Origin: Nitrospira sp.
GTDB taxonomy: Bacteria > Nitrospirota > Nitrospiria > Nitrospirales > Nitrospiraceae
Direction: 5' to 3'
Assembly: GCA_024998685.1 (NCBI GenBank)
Contig: JACOEH010000004.1
Span: 1 to 64,000 of the forward strand
DNA length: 64,000 nucleotides
In this document: in pieces, positions 1 through 7,142 of the stretch
How the letters are laid out: the number at the start of each line of letters is the position of its first letter
Numbering within the stretch: position 1 is the first letter of the stretch
The notes under the pieces: generated by a model
What the model saw: the letters and a program-made list of their open reading frames with translations, nothing else
Told to the model about the DNA's origin: nothing
The model's database searches: none
Translations under genes and position numbers: made by a program

Positions 1-654
1 CATGAACCAACTCTCCTTGCTCTCGCGCTCACCGCTCTCGCAGGCCAGCACGATCCTCTCTCCCGTGGTGAGCGCGCCCACGATCGTGAGGAGCGCGCTC
101 TTGCGGTCCTCGATGCCCGCCTTCACATAGAGGCCGTCGGCCCACCAGTAGACAACCGCCAGATCCCGCTTCTTCCAGGCCTCATAGTCGAGTTCGAACC
201 GTGCTTTGAGTCGCTGAATCGAGCTCGCCGACAGCGGCGCGCCCTCGCCCAGCAGGCCGCGCAGCGCCAGATCAAAGTCACCGGTGGACAGCCCGTGCAG
301 ATATAGCTCCGGAAGCAGCGTGCCGACTTCCTGGGTCCGCCGCGTGAACAGCGGGAGGACCTTGCTCTCAAAGCGTTCCGTCAGATCGCGGACTCTCGGA
401 CGCCTCACCGTTACCGTCCCACTCAACATCGAGAAGGCGCGGGGTTTGCCGTAGCCGTTTCGGCTCCCGGTGGGGGGATCGATCGGTGACACCGTTCCCC
501 GGCGTTCGTGCCGGGCTCGGCCGAGGAAGGTGGTCACTTCTTCCTCCAGAAGGTGCTGCAGCTGGGCCTGAATCTTCCCTCGCGCCCACTGCTCCAGCGT
601 GTCGTAACACACGGCGCTTGACTCGACGGCTTCGTTGCTGTTCTTCTCACGCAT
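1..654 (-). CDS. IS256/Mutator-family transposase, 3' part cut by window edge
   Basis: The reading frame is open for 218 codons from an ATG at 654 to the window edge, so the C-terminal half of a usual ~400-residue transposase lies outside. The N-terminal part has an acidic helix (LLEEEVTTFLGRARHER), then SRNGYGKPR and VTVRRPRVRDL. The core has YWWADGLYVKAGIEDRKSA, the stretch around the first catalytic Asp of the DDE site in this family. Upstream DNA at about 700-750 may hold the element end, but I cannot define an inverted repeat with only one end present. The family call is firm. Whether the copy is intact cannot be judged here. Confidence 0.9.
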   Translation of the reverse strand, partial: MREKNSNEAVESSAVCYDTLEQWARGKIQAQLQHLLEEEVTTFLGRARHERRGTVSPIDPPTGSRNGYGKPRAFSMLSGTVTVRRPRVRDLTERFESKVLPLFTRRTQEVGTLLPELYLHGLSTGDFDLALRGLLGEGAPLSASSIQRLKARFELDYEAWKKRDLAVVYWWADGLYVKAGIEDRKSALLTIVGALTTGERIVLACESGERESKESWFM

Positions 655-822
655 GGTGGCGTATCCTTTCCCCTCGGCGATAACCGAGGCGTTGGTTGAG
701 TGCTCAACCGAAAGGGTACGCCGCCTTTATCCTATTTCCACACCTAAAGATGATACCTCTCTCGTTCCTTTCCGAAGTCCTCTCGCGTCATGGACAATGT
801 TATTCCTACAAGGAGGACGACC

Positions 823-1130
823 ATGAGTACAAAACTCTATGTTGGCGGCTTGCCATATTCGGCAACTGAATCTCAACTCTCCACGCTGTTCGCCGAGCAT
901 GGCACGGTCGAATCTGCCCGCGTCATTGCGGACAAATTCACCGGTCAATCTCGAGGATTTGGCTTTGTCGAAATGTCGACTGCCGATGAAGCCAAGGCGG
1001 CGATCACGGCCTTAAACGGTTCACAGATGGACGGACGATCGCTACCGTCAATGAGGCGAAACCGATGGAGCCACGTTTCGGCGGTAGTGGCGGTCGGTCA
1101 GGCGGCGGACACAACCGCGGCCGCTATTAA
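823..1130 (+). pseudogene. RRM-type RNA-binding protein with a 1-nt frameshift
   Basis: This is a small single-RRM protein of the bacterial/cyanobacterial Rbp type. RNP2 (LYVGGL) and RNP1 (RGFGFVEM) are clear in the first 55 residues, and an AAGGAGG-like site precedes the ATG at 823. After DGRSL (about position 1045) the frame is lost. One base appears to be missing, because the next frame continues with TVNEAKPMEPRFGG and a Gly/Arg tail ending NRGRY at a TAA at 1128-1130, exactly as in intact relatives. As written, translation runs into unrelated sequence. It could be a real mutation or a base-calling error. Such proteins bind RNA and are often cold-responsive; that role is family knowledge, not shown here. 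Confidence 0.85.
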
Positions 1131-1148
1131 CGGCCCACACGTTCTACG

Positions 1149-1189
1149 GGAACCCGAAGGGATGCGATTCCAGCATCCCTTCGGGTTCC
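1149..1189 (+). terminator. Strong hairpin after the RRM gene
   Basis: There is a perfect 17-bp stem (1149-1165 with 1173-1189) and a 7-nt loop, 18 bp after the RRM stop. No long U-run follows, so the hairpin may act with Rho or protect the 3' end. It also lies near the 3' end of the minus-strand gene that stops at 1243. Confidence 0.65.
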
Positions 1190-1242
1190 TGTTCGATGCG
1201 ATCAGTCTTCACGATATCCTCACAGGGATAGTGCTACTTCGT

Positions 1243-1587
1243 TCATCCCCATGTGCGATGAGCTTCACTCACCTGCTCGCCACCATCCGTGTTGGTAATC
1301 ACCCATTTCACATTTTCTGGGATTGTGACGATTCTGAGGCTCGCGGCATGCCCATCGGCTGCCTCCCCAAGTTCCTCCACCACGCGAACGAGGTTCTCAT
1401 CATCCCGTGGAATGAATTTCCCACATTGGTTCAGGCTCGGTTCCCGCGGCCCCGCAGCCACAGGCCAATAGATTCCAGGATCCTTTTCGTCCAGCGCTTC
1501 CCGTTGCCTCAATTCACGCAGCCGAACCAGTGCCCTGTGGCTTATGCAGAATTCGCCGTAGCTTCTGTTGATCACGATTCGCTTCAT
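1243..1587 (-). CDS. Conserved small protein of unknown function
   Basis: This 114-residue soluble protein starts at the ATG at 1587, preceded by GGGAG. The longer frame upstream has no better site. It begins MKRIVINRSYGEF. The middle has CGKFIPRDDENLVRVVEELG and then SLRIVTIPENVKWVI. I recognise this pattern as a widespread uncharacterised family, but I know no function for it. No signal peptide or membrane segment is present. It is followed closely upstream by the CsbD-like gene, with which it may be co-expressed. Confidence 0.7.
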   Translation of the reverse strand: MKRIVINRSYGEFCISHRALVRLRELRQREALDEKDPGIYWPVAAGPREPSLNQCGKFIPRDDENLVRVVEELGEAADGHAASLRIVTIPENVKWVITNTDGGEQVSEAHRTWG

Positions 1588-1638
1588 GGTCGCTCCCTTG
1601 TCGTAGCCGCCGTTTCTCACCACCGAATGACTATCGAT

Positions 1639-1881
1639 CTACACCGCGGGGGTCTCTTCCTTATAGCCCATATAGTTCCCCGACCAGTGGCAGTAGCGCC
1701 GGTCAGCCCACGTCACCACGTGATCTTTGCGCAGCTCACCGTACCGTTTTTGAAGGACTGAGACGAACGTATCGAGGTTCCCTTGGATCTCAATGAGGTC
1801 CTCTTCGGTGATACCCGCCACCTTGGCCTTGAGAGGCGCCTTGAGCTGTTCCCAAAATTGTCCGAACTGTTCCTTGTTCAT
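1639..1881 (-). CDS. CsbD-like stress protein
   Basis: The product has 80 residues. It starts MNKEQFGQFWEQLKAPLKAK and continues with TEEDLIEIQGNLDTFVSVLQ and KRYG. This is the CsbD pattern: a short, charged, mostly helical protein induced by general stress, with unknown biochemistry. The start at 1881 follows AGGAGTCCTC-type sequence at a suitable distance. The longer upstream frame lacks family similarity. The C-terminal 30 residues (HVVTWADRRYCHW and on) go beyond the usual CsbD end. Confidence 0.75.
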   Translation of the reverse strand: MNKEQFGQFWEQLKAPLKAKVAGITEEDLIEIQGNLDTFVSVLQKRYGELRKDHVVTWADRRYCHWSGNYMGYKEETPAV

Positions 1882-2023
1882 GAGGACTCCTTGGTGATAT
1901 ATGAGACCTACACTCCTCTCGCGCAAGACACGTCCGGCGTCGTGGCAGAGAGGCAATGGTGGTTTCGTTCGCCTTGCCTTGAACCAATCCATTTCCATTT
2001 CACGATGTGCGACCAACAACCAC

Positions 2024-2425
2024 CTATTTATTTTTTCTGCAAATCTCGACTGTCGCTTCGACTTCGCCATCCTTTGGACTCACCATTAACAGCATCCCCT
2101 TATGTTCCTCTACTCTCTTAAACAGCGTGGCATAATTTCCATCGTATTGACGTTCCCTGATTGTCGTCTCGCCGCTTTTGCGATTGTATGCACTTTCGAG
2201 GACGAATGCGTCCACGGTTTGCGTGCCATTCGCTCGTGCTGCGCTCGTGACGCGCCAGAAACGATTCTCCGGCTCAGACATTCCTTTACCGGTATCCAGC
2301 ACAGAATGGGAACATAGCTTCATGCCTTTCGAAACTTCCACATATTTACCCTTATCCACAAATTGAGCGAAGCCTGACAAGGAAAACCCAAGAACGATTG
2401 CAAGGACCAGTAGGGACATAGCCAT
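2024..2425 (-). CDS. Exported protein of unknown function
   Basis: The protein has 133 residues and an N-terminal signal peptide (hydrophobic run LLVLAIVLGFSLSGFAQ, likely cleaved after FAQ). A consensus AAGGAGGATCAC precedes the ATG. The mature part has two Cys residues (KLCSH and EICRKNK at the end) that could form a disulfide in the periplasm. I do not recognise the family. It may form a run with the neighbouring small minus-strand genes but is separated from them by more than 100 bp. Confidence 0.7.
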   Translation of the reverse strand: MAMSLLVLAIVLGFSLSGFAQFVDKGKYVEVSKGMKLCSHSVLDTGKGMSEPENRFWRVTSAARANGTQTVDAFVLESAYNRKSGETTIRERQYDGNYATLFKRVEEHKGMLLMVSPKDGEVEATVEICRKNK

Positions 2426-2528
2426 GTGATCCTCCTTCGTCGAGATCGGGGAAACTATTTGCGCGCGCCGTACATCTCGCTACCGCTCGCTACCGCCCAT
2501 ACCTCCATTAAGGTGTTCGTTTTCCGCC

Positions 2529-2849
2529 TCATGCGCTGAATGAACTCCCGCATCCGCATGTGGTCTTTGCTGCGGGATTCTTCATGACAAAACCTGAGCC
2601 TTGCGGATGATCTACATAATCTACTTCCGTACCGATCAGCAATGGTGCACTCTGGGAATCCAGTATGACTTTGACGGCACCCTGTTCGATGACCGTGTCA
2701 TCCTCCTGCATCGAAGACTCCAGCGACATCCCGTACTGATACCCATGACATCCTCCACCTTTGACATATACTCGAAGACCGGTGGCTTCCTTGTCCTCTT
2801 GCATCAGCTCGCGGATCCTTTCTTCAGCCTTCCTCGTGATGGTAATCAT
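2529..2849 (-). CDS. A-type iron-sulfur carrier (IscA/ErpA/HesB family)
   Basis: The 106-residue protein carries the three cluster-ligating cysteines of the family: C34 in GGGCHG, and C98 and C100 in TTCGCGSSF at the C-terminus. These proteins hold Fe-S clusters and pass them to apo-enzymes in the cytoplasm. The sequence also shows the usual GFVMKNP-type segment before the Cys pair. A perfect AAGGAGGATC site precedes the ATG at 2849. No isc or suf genes are nearby, so the recipient is unknown. The usual Ser after the first Cys is a His here. ErpA and IscA cannot be told apart by eye. Confidence 0.92.
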   Translation of the reverse strand: MITITRKAEERIRELMQEDKEATGLRVYVKGGGCHGYQYGMSLESSMQEDDTVIEQGAVKVILDSQSAPLLIGTEVDYVDHPQGSGFVMKNPAAKTTCGCGSSFSA

Positions 2850-2997
2850 GTTAGATCCTCCTTGATATGCGGGTATTGACCAACCACTACTATGAAGGGC
2901 AATCTATCAGCAGCTATTTCTACATTCGGATGCCTGTCCCCCCCCTTCAACAGCGTGGACTACATCGTCCCTTTTACTCACTCGGATGGGCGCGCTT

Positions 2998-3210
2998 TCA
3001 CGACACATGACCTTTCCCAGGCCGAGCAGCAGATGACCCGGGGGGACGTGCACGGTTATGAATAGGTTGGCTGTGTTTCACTTGATTGGCCTCGATCCCC
3101 GGGTCAGTCGTCGCACCACAGAGTAGGCAATGCCATCCAGATACCGGGGGCTGCCCCATGTCTCTCATGAGGACGGCGATCAAAAGGCCTTGGCAACGTA
3201 GACAGCGCAT
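2998..3210 (-). CDS. Small zinc-ribbon protein
   Basis: This 70-residue protein starts MRCLRCQG and has a second CxxC in HCLLCGATTDPGI, the spacing of a two-knuckle zinc ribbon. GGAGAG lies just upstream of the ATG. The C-terminal half is polar, without recognisable features. A similar small protein with two CxxC pairs lies at 51219-51479, divergent from the CarH-like regulator, so the window holds two paralogue-like copies. Function is unknown; metal binding is inferred from the Cys pairs only. Confidence 0.6.
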   Translation of the reverse strand: MRCLRCQGLLIAVLMRDMGQPPVSGWHCLLCGATTDPGIEANQVKHSQPIHNRARPPGSSAARPGKGHVS

Positions 3211-3536
3211 GACACTCTCCTATTGGGTTTCTCTTCCCCACATCGTTCTCAAATACCATCCTTAACGCTACGTTTCAGGTAAGGCATATAGGGAAGCAGA
3301 AGAAGGTTATAAAACCATCCCATCACGACTTAACGATGAGCGAATCTTTCTCTCAGCTCATGCGTAGTCTTCTCGAACTGAAGAAGGTTCCGTCGATCTC
3401 CCGCGTACACGACTTCACTATCGCCCTCGCGACGTGTTCACCGATCACCGAGTCATCTCAGTTGGTTCTGTCCTCTGCCATAGACGAACACTTCTCTGGG
3501 GTTCGTCCGACCTTGTCAGCTTGTCTACCCAACCGA
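3211..3536. other. Intergenic stretch, nothing recognised
   Basis: A plus-strand frame at 3336-3542 is open, but it has no ribosome site and no protein-like pattern, so I leave it out. Confidence 0.4.
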
Positions 3537-3635
3537 TTATGACCGTGTATCTTTCTCCTCTTCTGAGATCGATGCCCAAATCGTGACACCCCACAAAAGC
3601 GCCATAATCGTCAGTAGACCGTAAATCTGATACAT
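3537..3635 (-). CDS. 32-residue single-pass membrane protein
   Basis: This very short gene reads MYQIYGLLTIMALLWGVTIW followed by an acidic/charged tail (ASISEEEKDTRS) and a TAA stop. It is preceded by GAGGTGATTCAA at the right distance from ATG. One hydrophobic helix with a charged C-terminus is the usual build of small regulatory or respiratory-subunit membrane proteins. I cannot assign it to a family. The good ribosome site and clean helix make it more likely real than chance. Confidence 0.5.
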   Translation of the reverse strand: MYQIYGLLTIMALLWGVTIWASISEEEKDTRS

Positions 3636-3730
3636 TTGAATCACCTCATTGTTGACAAGTTTCCAATTTGATCGTTTGCTACCGTTCATCCACAGCATCC
3701 ATCATGCGAGGACCTCATGGGATAACCGTT

Positions 3731-4051
3731 TCAAAATTTCCGTGCCGACCGGATCGCTTTCCTCGTCTCCTCTTCGCTGACACAGTTTTGTTCAGCCAAC
3801 ATGTGTTGCCCCACACTGGCAAACTCTGGAATTCTGGCCATGCATGCTTTTAACGTATCCTCGGCGGACCCCGGGGCCATTACAGCTGCTTCCCCTATTG
3901 GAACGACCAGCTCTTCTATCGGAGAGAAAATCATCGTTCCCTCCACGTGTGAATCTTCTGCTTGAGCGGATGGGATCGCGCATTTTGCGAGTGCCGCGAG
4001 CAGCACCGCCATCCAAACTACCGCTGCACCTTTTGTAGTGATCGCTGTCAT
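3731..4051 (-). CDS. Exported protein of unknown function
   Basis: The product has 106 residues, with a signal peptide (MTAITTKGAAVVWMAVLLAA, cleavage likely after SAQA). The mature part contains CMARIPEFASVGQHMLAEQN and a final conserved-looking EEETRKAIRSARKF. AGGAGG lies 7 nt before ATG 4051. A GTG three bases upstream is a possible but less well spaced start. Two Cys in the mature part may pair. Family not recognised. Confidence 0.65.
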   Translation of the reverse strand: MTAITTKGAAVVWMAVLLAALAKCAIPSAQAEDSHVEGTMIFSPIEELVVPIGEAAVMAPGSAEDTLKACMARIPEFASVGQHMLAEQNCVSEEETRKAIRSARKF

Positions 4052-4692
4052 CACGATTCCTCCTCATATCATTGTCGCAGCCGATTCATGCAGTTAGGCG
4101 CCGAAGACACCAATCCTCTGAGATTCGCTATTCCATCTTGCATCGCTGGACTCGATGACCGTTGTTCTCGAAGAAAGGCAGAGACTGAGGAATCAGACGC
4201 GCCGGAGTTGGGAAGGAATGCGCGAGAGATAGGACAGTCGACGCGGCTCAATACGTCATAAAACTACCCTGATCGCATTGGCCACAGGAGTCAAGCGTTA
4301 TTATTTAATGGGTTGGAGCGGTATTGGTTTGTGATCTGAAGATCTCAGCGACCTGGAAAATGTTTATGCGTTATGTTCGCTTTTTAATGAGTCATTCTTC
4401 ATGTCTTCCTTTTCATCTCCGGGATGTATATTCATGTACATTGACGCTGCAACAGTGACGCGGACCAACTCTATGCCGCTAAACCTTACAGACTGAGCTG
4501 GTTATCGCATGCTTCTGCCACGAAATAGGAGAGGACGGGAGATCGGTTGCCCGGATGAGGTCCAGCTAGAGAATTGGTATATAGACAACGTTTGTCATTG
4601 AGCGTACTGTCATAGTCGACAATTCCAACCCACATCTTGCCGACGGGTCAGGAAGGCCTACCGCCGACACTCTGTGAGAAAGGCGGTAATCT
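4052..4692. other. Intergenic stretch, nothing convincing
   Basis: The sequence is AT-richer than its surroundings, especially 4290-4480. Short open frames on both strands lack ribosome sites and protein-like composition. I see no RNA gene or clear hairpin. Confidence 0.4.
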
Positions 4693-4881
4693 ATGTCGGC
4701 GTCTTTCCGTTCATCCTATCCTCTCCGAAAGGAAATCCATGAATTCGTCCGTTCCTGCGAAATGCTTCTGTCCTCTCCGGTTTTCCTTGGCAATGCGCCA
4801 TTGTCGCCTAATGAACGGAAAATCGTTCAATATTACTCAGAAGAACTGAAGGCATATCTCCTCGCGTCGGAGATATGCTAA
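4693..4881 (+). CDS. Small hypothetical protein
   Basis: The product has 62 residues, mostly helical and charged: LRKEIHEFVRSCEMLLSS, then PLSPNERKIVQYYSEELKAY. The balanced composition, with regular acidic and hydrophobic spacing, looks like a folded cytoplasmic helical protein rather than noise. AAAGGCGG lies a few bases before the ATG. No function can be given. Confidence 0.5.
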   Translation: MSASFRSSYPLRKEIHEFVRSCEMLLSSPVFLGNAPLSPNERKIVQYYSEELKAYLLASEIC

Positions 4882-5210
4882 GCGGCTCTGCGGTGGTTCA
4901 GTAGGCGTCTAGGGGAGATCAAGCTATATCCACGACTGACAAACGTGCGAGAGGTTGTTGCGAGTAGAGACCGACTGATCCAAAGCTTCCTTCCATGGGG
5001 TTGCCGAACCTGACGCCCGACGTGCGTTCATACCGCAGCTGTTGCTTCCAACGGATGGCATTGTTCATGCCTGATCGTAATCAGTCGATTGAAGAATCGG
5101 CAATCGCAGAGTAAACAGGAATCGGACTTTTTCGTTCTCCAAGCATCGGATCAACAGCTCGCCATATCCATGATTAGGTGAACTTTACCCTTCGGGGTAT
5201 TCCTGGAATG

Positions 5211-5255
5211 CCTAGGGGCCGACCCAGTTCGATTTATCTGTAGCGCCTCCCTAGG
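5211..5255 (+). promoter_or_regulatory. Putative regulator site: CCTAGG boxes upstream of gntK-glgC-treY
   Basis: CCTAGG (5211-5216), six bases, then CCCAGT (5223-5228), 83 bp before the gluconokinase start. A second CCTAGG lies at 5250-5255. The same paired layout occurs at 14323, 33630 and 58237. Two half-sites one helical turn apart suggest a dimeric transcription factor. The regulator is unknown. Confidence 0.45.
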
Positions 5256-5293
5256 GGTCAGGATCGATTGAAGGTTGTAGTAAGGTTGTCTTT

Positions 5294-5782
5294 ATGGTGA
5301 TTGTGGTGTTCGGTGTGAGCGGCACAGGCAAAACTCGGGTGGGAAGCGCTTTAGCGGAAGCGCTGGGATGGATGTTCATAGATGCGGATGATTTTCATGA
5401 GGAGGCGAACCGCGCCAAATTGAATCGCGGTATCCCATTGAACGATGAAGACCGTCGGCCGTGGCTCACTCGCCTCCGAGGAATTATTCAAGCGAGTCAG
5501 ACGCAACGCCGGAATGCCGTGCTGGCCTGCTCAGCCCTCAAACGCGCGTACCGTCGCTATTTACACGTCGGTCCCGAAGTGGTATTCGTGTATTTACGGA
5601 CTGAACCCCATGTGCTCGAAGAGCGTCTCAAACGACGTCGAAACCACTTCGCGAACCCGGTCCTGCTCCAAAGTCAGTTGGAAACATTGGAAGAGCCCAG
5701 CGACGACACTCTGACCGTCGATACGGCGTCCGGTCCAGTTGATAAGATAGTCGGCTTGATCCGAGATGCCCTCAAGCTCTAG
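5294..5782 (+). CDS. gntK: Gluconokinase
   Basis: This 162-residue kinase phosphorylates gluconate to 6-phosphogluconate in the cytoplasm. The Walker A loop GVSGTGKT is at residues 6-13, followed by the family stretch IDADDFHEEANRAKLNRGIP with the DADxxH motif. Then come WL..R and LACSALKRAYR, and the R-rich lid LEERLKRRRNHF. Length matches the short GntK type. AAGG lies 8 nt before ATG. It is the first gene of a run with glgC and treY, about 107 bp before glgC. Its product enters the pentose-phosphate or Entner-Doudoroff route, so its link to glycogen/trehalose genes is through sugar supply or shared stress control. Confidence 0.92.
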   Translation: MVIVVFGVSGTGKTRVGSALAEALGWMFIDADDFHEEANRAKLNRGIPLNDEDRRPWLTRLRGIIQASQTQRRNAVLACSALKRAYRRYLHVGPEVVFVYLRTEPHVLEERLKRRRNHFANPVLLQSQLETLEEPSDDTLTVDTASGPVDKIVGLIRDALKL

Positions 5783-5889
5783 CCTATCCACATCAGCGAC
5801 TGCGGCTCACCAAGACAATGCTTCGCGTCGCGGACCTCGGGTTCTTACGAGTACCTGGCAGAATCCCGGATCACTAGTATGGGCTCGCC

Positions 5890-7128
5890 ATGAGACCTGT
5901 GCGAGTTCTGGCTATGATTATGGCGGGAGGAAAAGGCGAGCGGCTCATGCCGCTCACGGCCGTGCGCAGCAAGCCGGCCGTGCCGTTCGGAGGAAAGTAT
6001 CGCATCATCGATTTTGTCCTCAGCAACATGCTCAACTCCGGCATCACCGCCAACTATGTGTTGGTGCAATACCGTTCCCAGTCGTTGATCGAGCATGTGC
6101 GGGAATCCTGGAGCATTGCCGGGCGGCTCAAAGACCAATTCATTACGGTAGTGCCTCCTCAAATGCGGGCGCGAGGCGGTTGGTACGAGGGAACGGCGGA
6201 CGCCGTCTACCACAACATCAATCTAATCGCCGACTTTCGCCCGGACGTCGTGGCCATATTCGGCGCGGATCATATCTTCCGAATGGACATCTCACAGATG
6301 ATCCAGTTCCATCGGGAATGCGGATCCGACGTCACGGTGGCGGCACTGCCTGTACCGATCGAGCAATCATCCCAGTTCGGCATCCTCGAAGTCGATGCCG
6401 AAGATCGGTTGATCGGATTCGAGGAAAAGCCCGCCGGCGCGAAGGCCATGCCTGGACGTCCCACCATGGCGCTGTCCTCGATGGGAAACTATATTTTTGA
6501 TACCTCCCTGTTATTGCGCACCCTGGAGCGGGATGCGGCCCGTCCGGGCACCCATGATTTCGGCCGCAACATCATTCCGGATCTCCTCGGCGGCAGGAAG
6601 GTTTATGCGTATGACTTTGTGCGCAACGAGGTGCCGGGGCTACGTCGGCATGAAGAGCGAGGATATTGGCGGGATGTGGGCACGCTGGATGCCTATTGGC
6701 GGAGTAATATGGATCTATTAGGAGAGGCGCCGCTGTTCGATCTCCGAAACGATGAATGGCCGATTGTCTCGGCAGGGTATGAGGGCCCCATGGCGTCGAT
6801 CGTGCGGACGTACGTGGATCATTCCATGATCGGTCAGGGAAGCCATATCGTGGATGCGGAAATCCGACGTTCCGTGATCGGGCGCGGCGTCCAGATCGAA
6901 CCCGGCGCGCGTCTGGAGGAGTGCGTCATCATGGACGGTGTGCGCATTGGAGCGCATGCGCGACTGCATCGCGTGATCGCCGACCGTTTCAGCAGTATTC
7001 CCGCTGAGAGCGAAATCGGTTTCCAGGAATCGTCTCTCCTTCCCGGCTGTCATCTCTCGCCCACAGGCTTGGTCATCATTCCGCGCGACACCAAAGTGCC
7101 GATGAATCTAATGCACTCCGTTTCCTGA
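5890..7128 (+). CDS. glgC: Glucose-1-phosphate adenylyltransferase
   Basis: This 412-residue enzyme makes ADP-glucose from ATP and glucose-1-phosphate, the committed step of bacterial glycogen synthesis. It has the nucleotide-binding AGGKGERLMPLT, KPAVPFGGKYRIIDFVLSN, the substrate loop WYEGTADAVYHN, GADHIFRMD, and a C-terminal left-handed beta-helix built of repeats such as SVIGRGVQIEPGARLEECVI. It lies between gntK and treY, with only 14 bp to treY, so co-transcription is likely. Length and all motifs are normal. No glycogen synthase or branching enzyme of full length is in the window. Confidence 0.96.
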   Translation: MRPVRVLAMIMAGGKGERLMPLTAVRSKPAVPFGGKYRIIDFVLSNMLNSGITANYVLVQYRSQSLIEHVRESWSIAGRLKDQFITVVPPQMRARGGWYEGTADAVYHNINLIADFRPDVVAIFGADHIFRMDISQMIQFHRECGSDVTVAALPVPIEQSSQFGILEVDAEDRLIGFEEKPAGAKAMPGRPTMALSSMGNYIFDTSLLLRTLERDAARPGTHDFGRNIIPDLLGGRKVYAYDFVRNEVPGLRRHEERGYWRDVGTLDAYWRSNMDLLGEAPLFDLRNDEWPIVSAGYEGPMASIVRTYVDHSMIGQGSHIVDAEIRRSVIGRGVQIEPGARLEECVIMDGVRIGAHARLHRVIADRFSSIPAESEIGFQESSLLPGCHLSPTGLVIIPRDTKVPMNLMHSVS

Positions 7129-7142
7129 GTGATGGAGTCGTG

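Noticed and set aside
3336-3542. Plus-strand frame of 68 codons
   Set aside because: No ribosome site, and it abuts the better supported 32-residue gene on the other strand.
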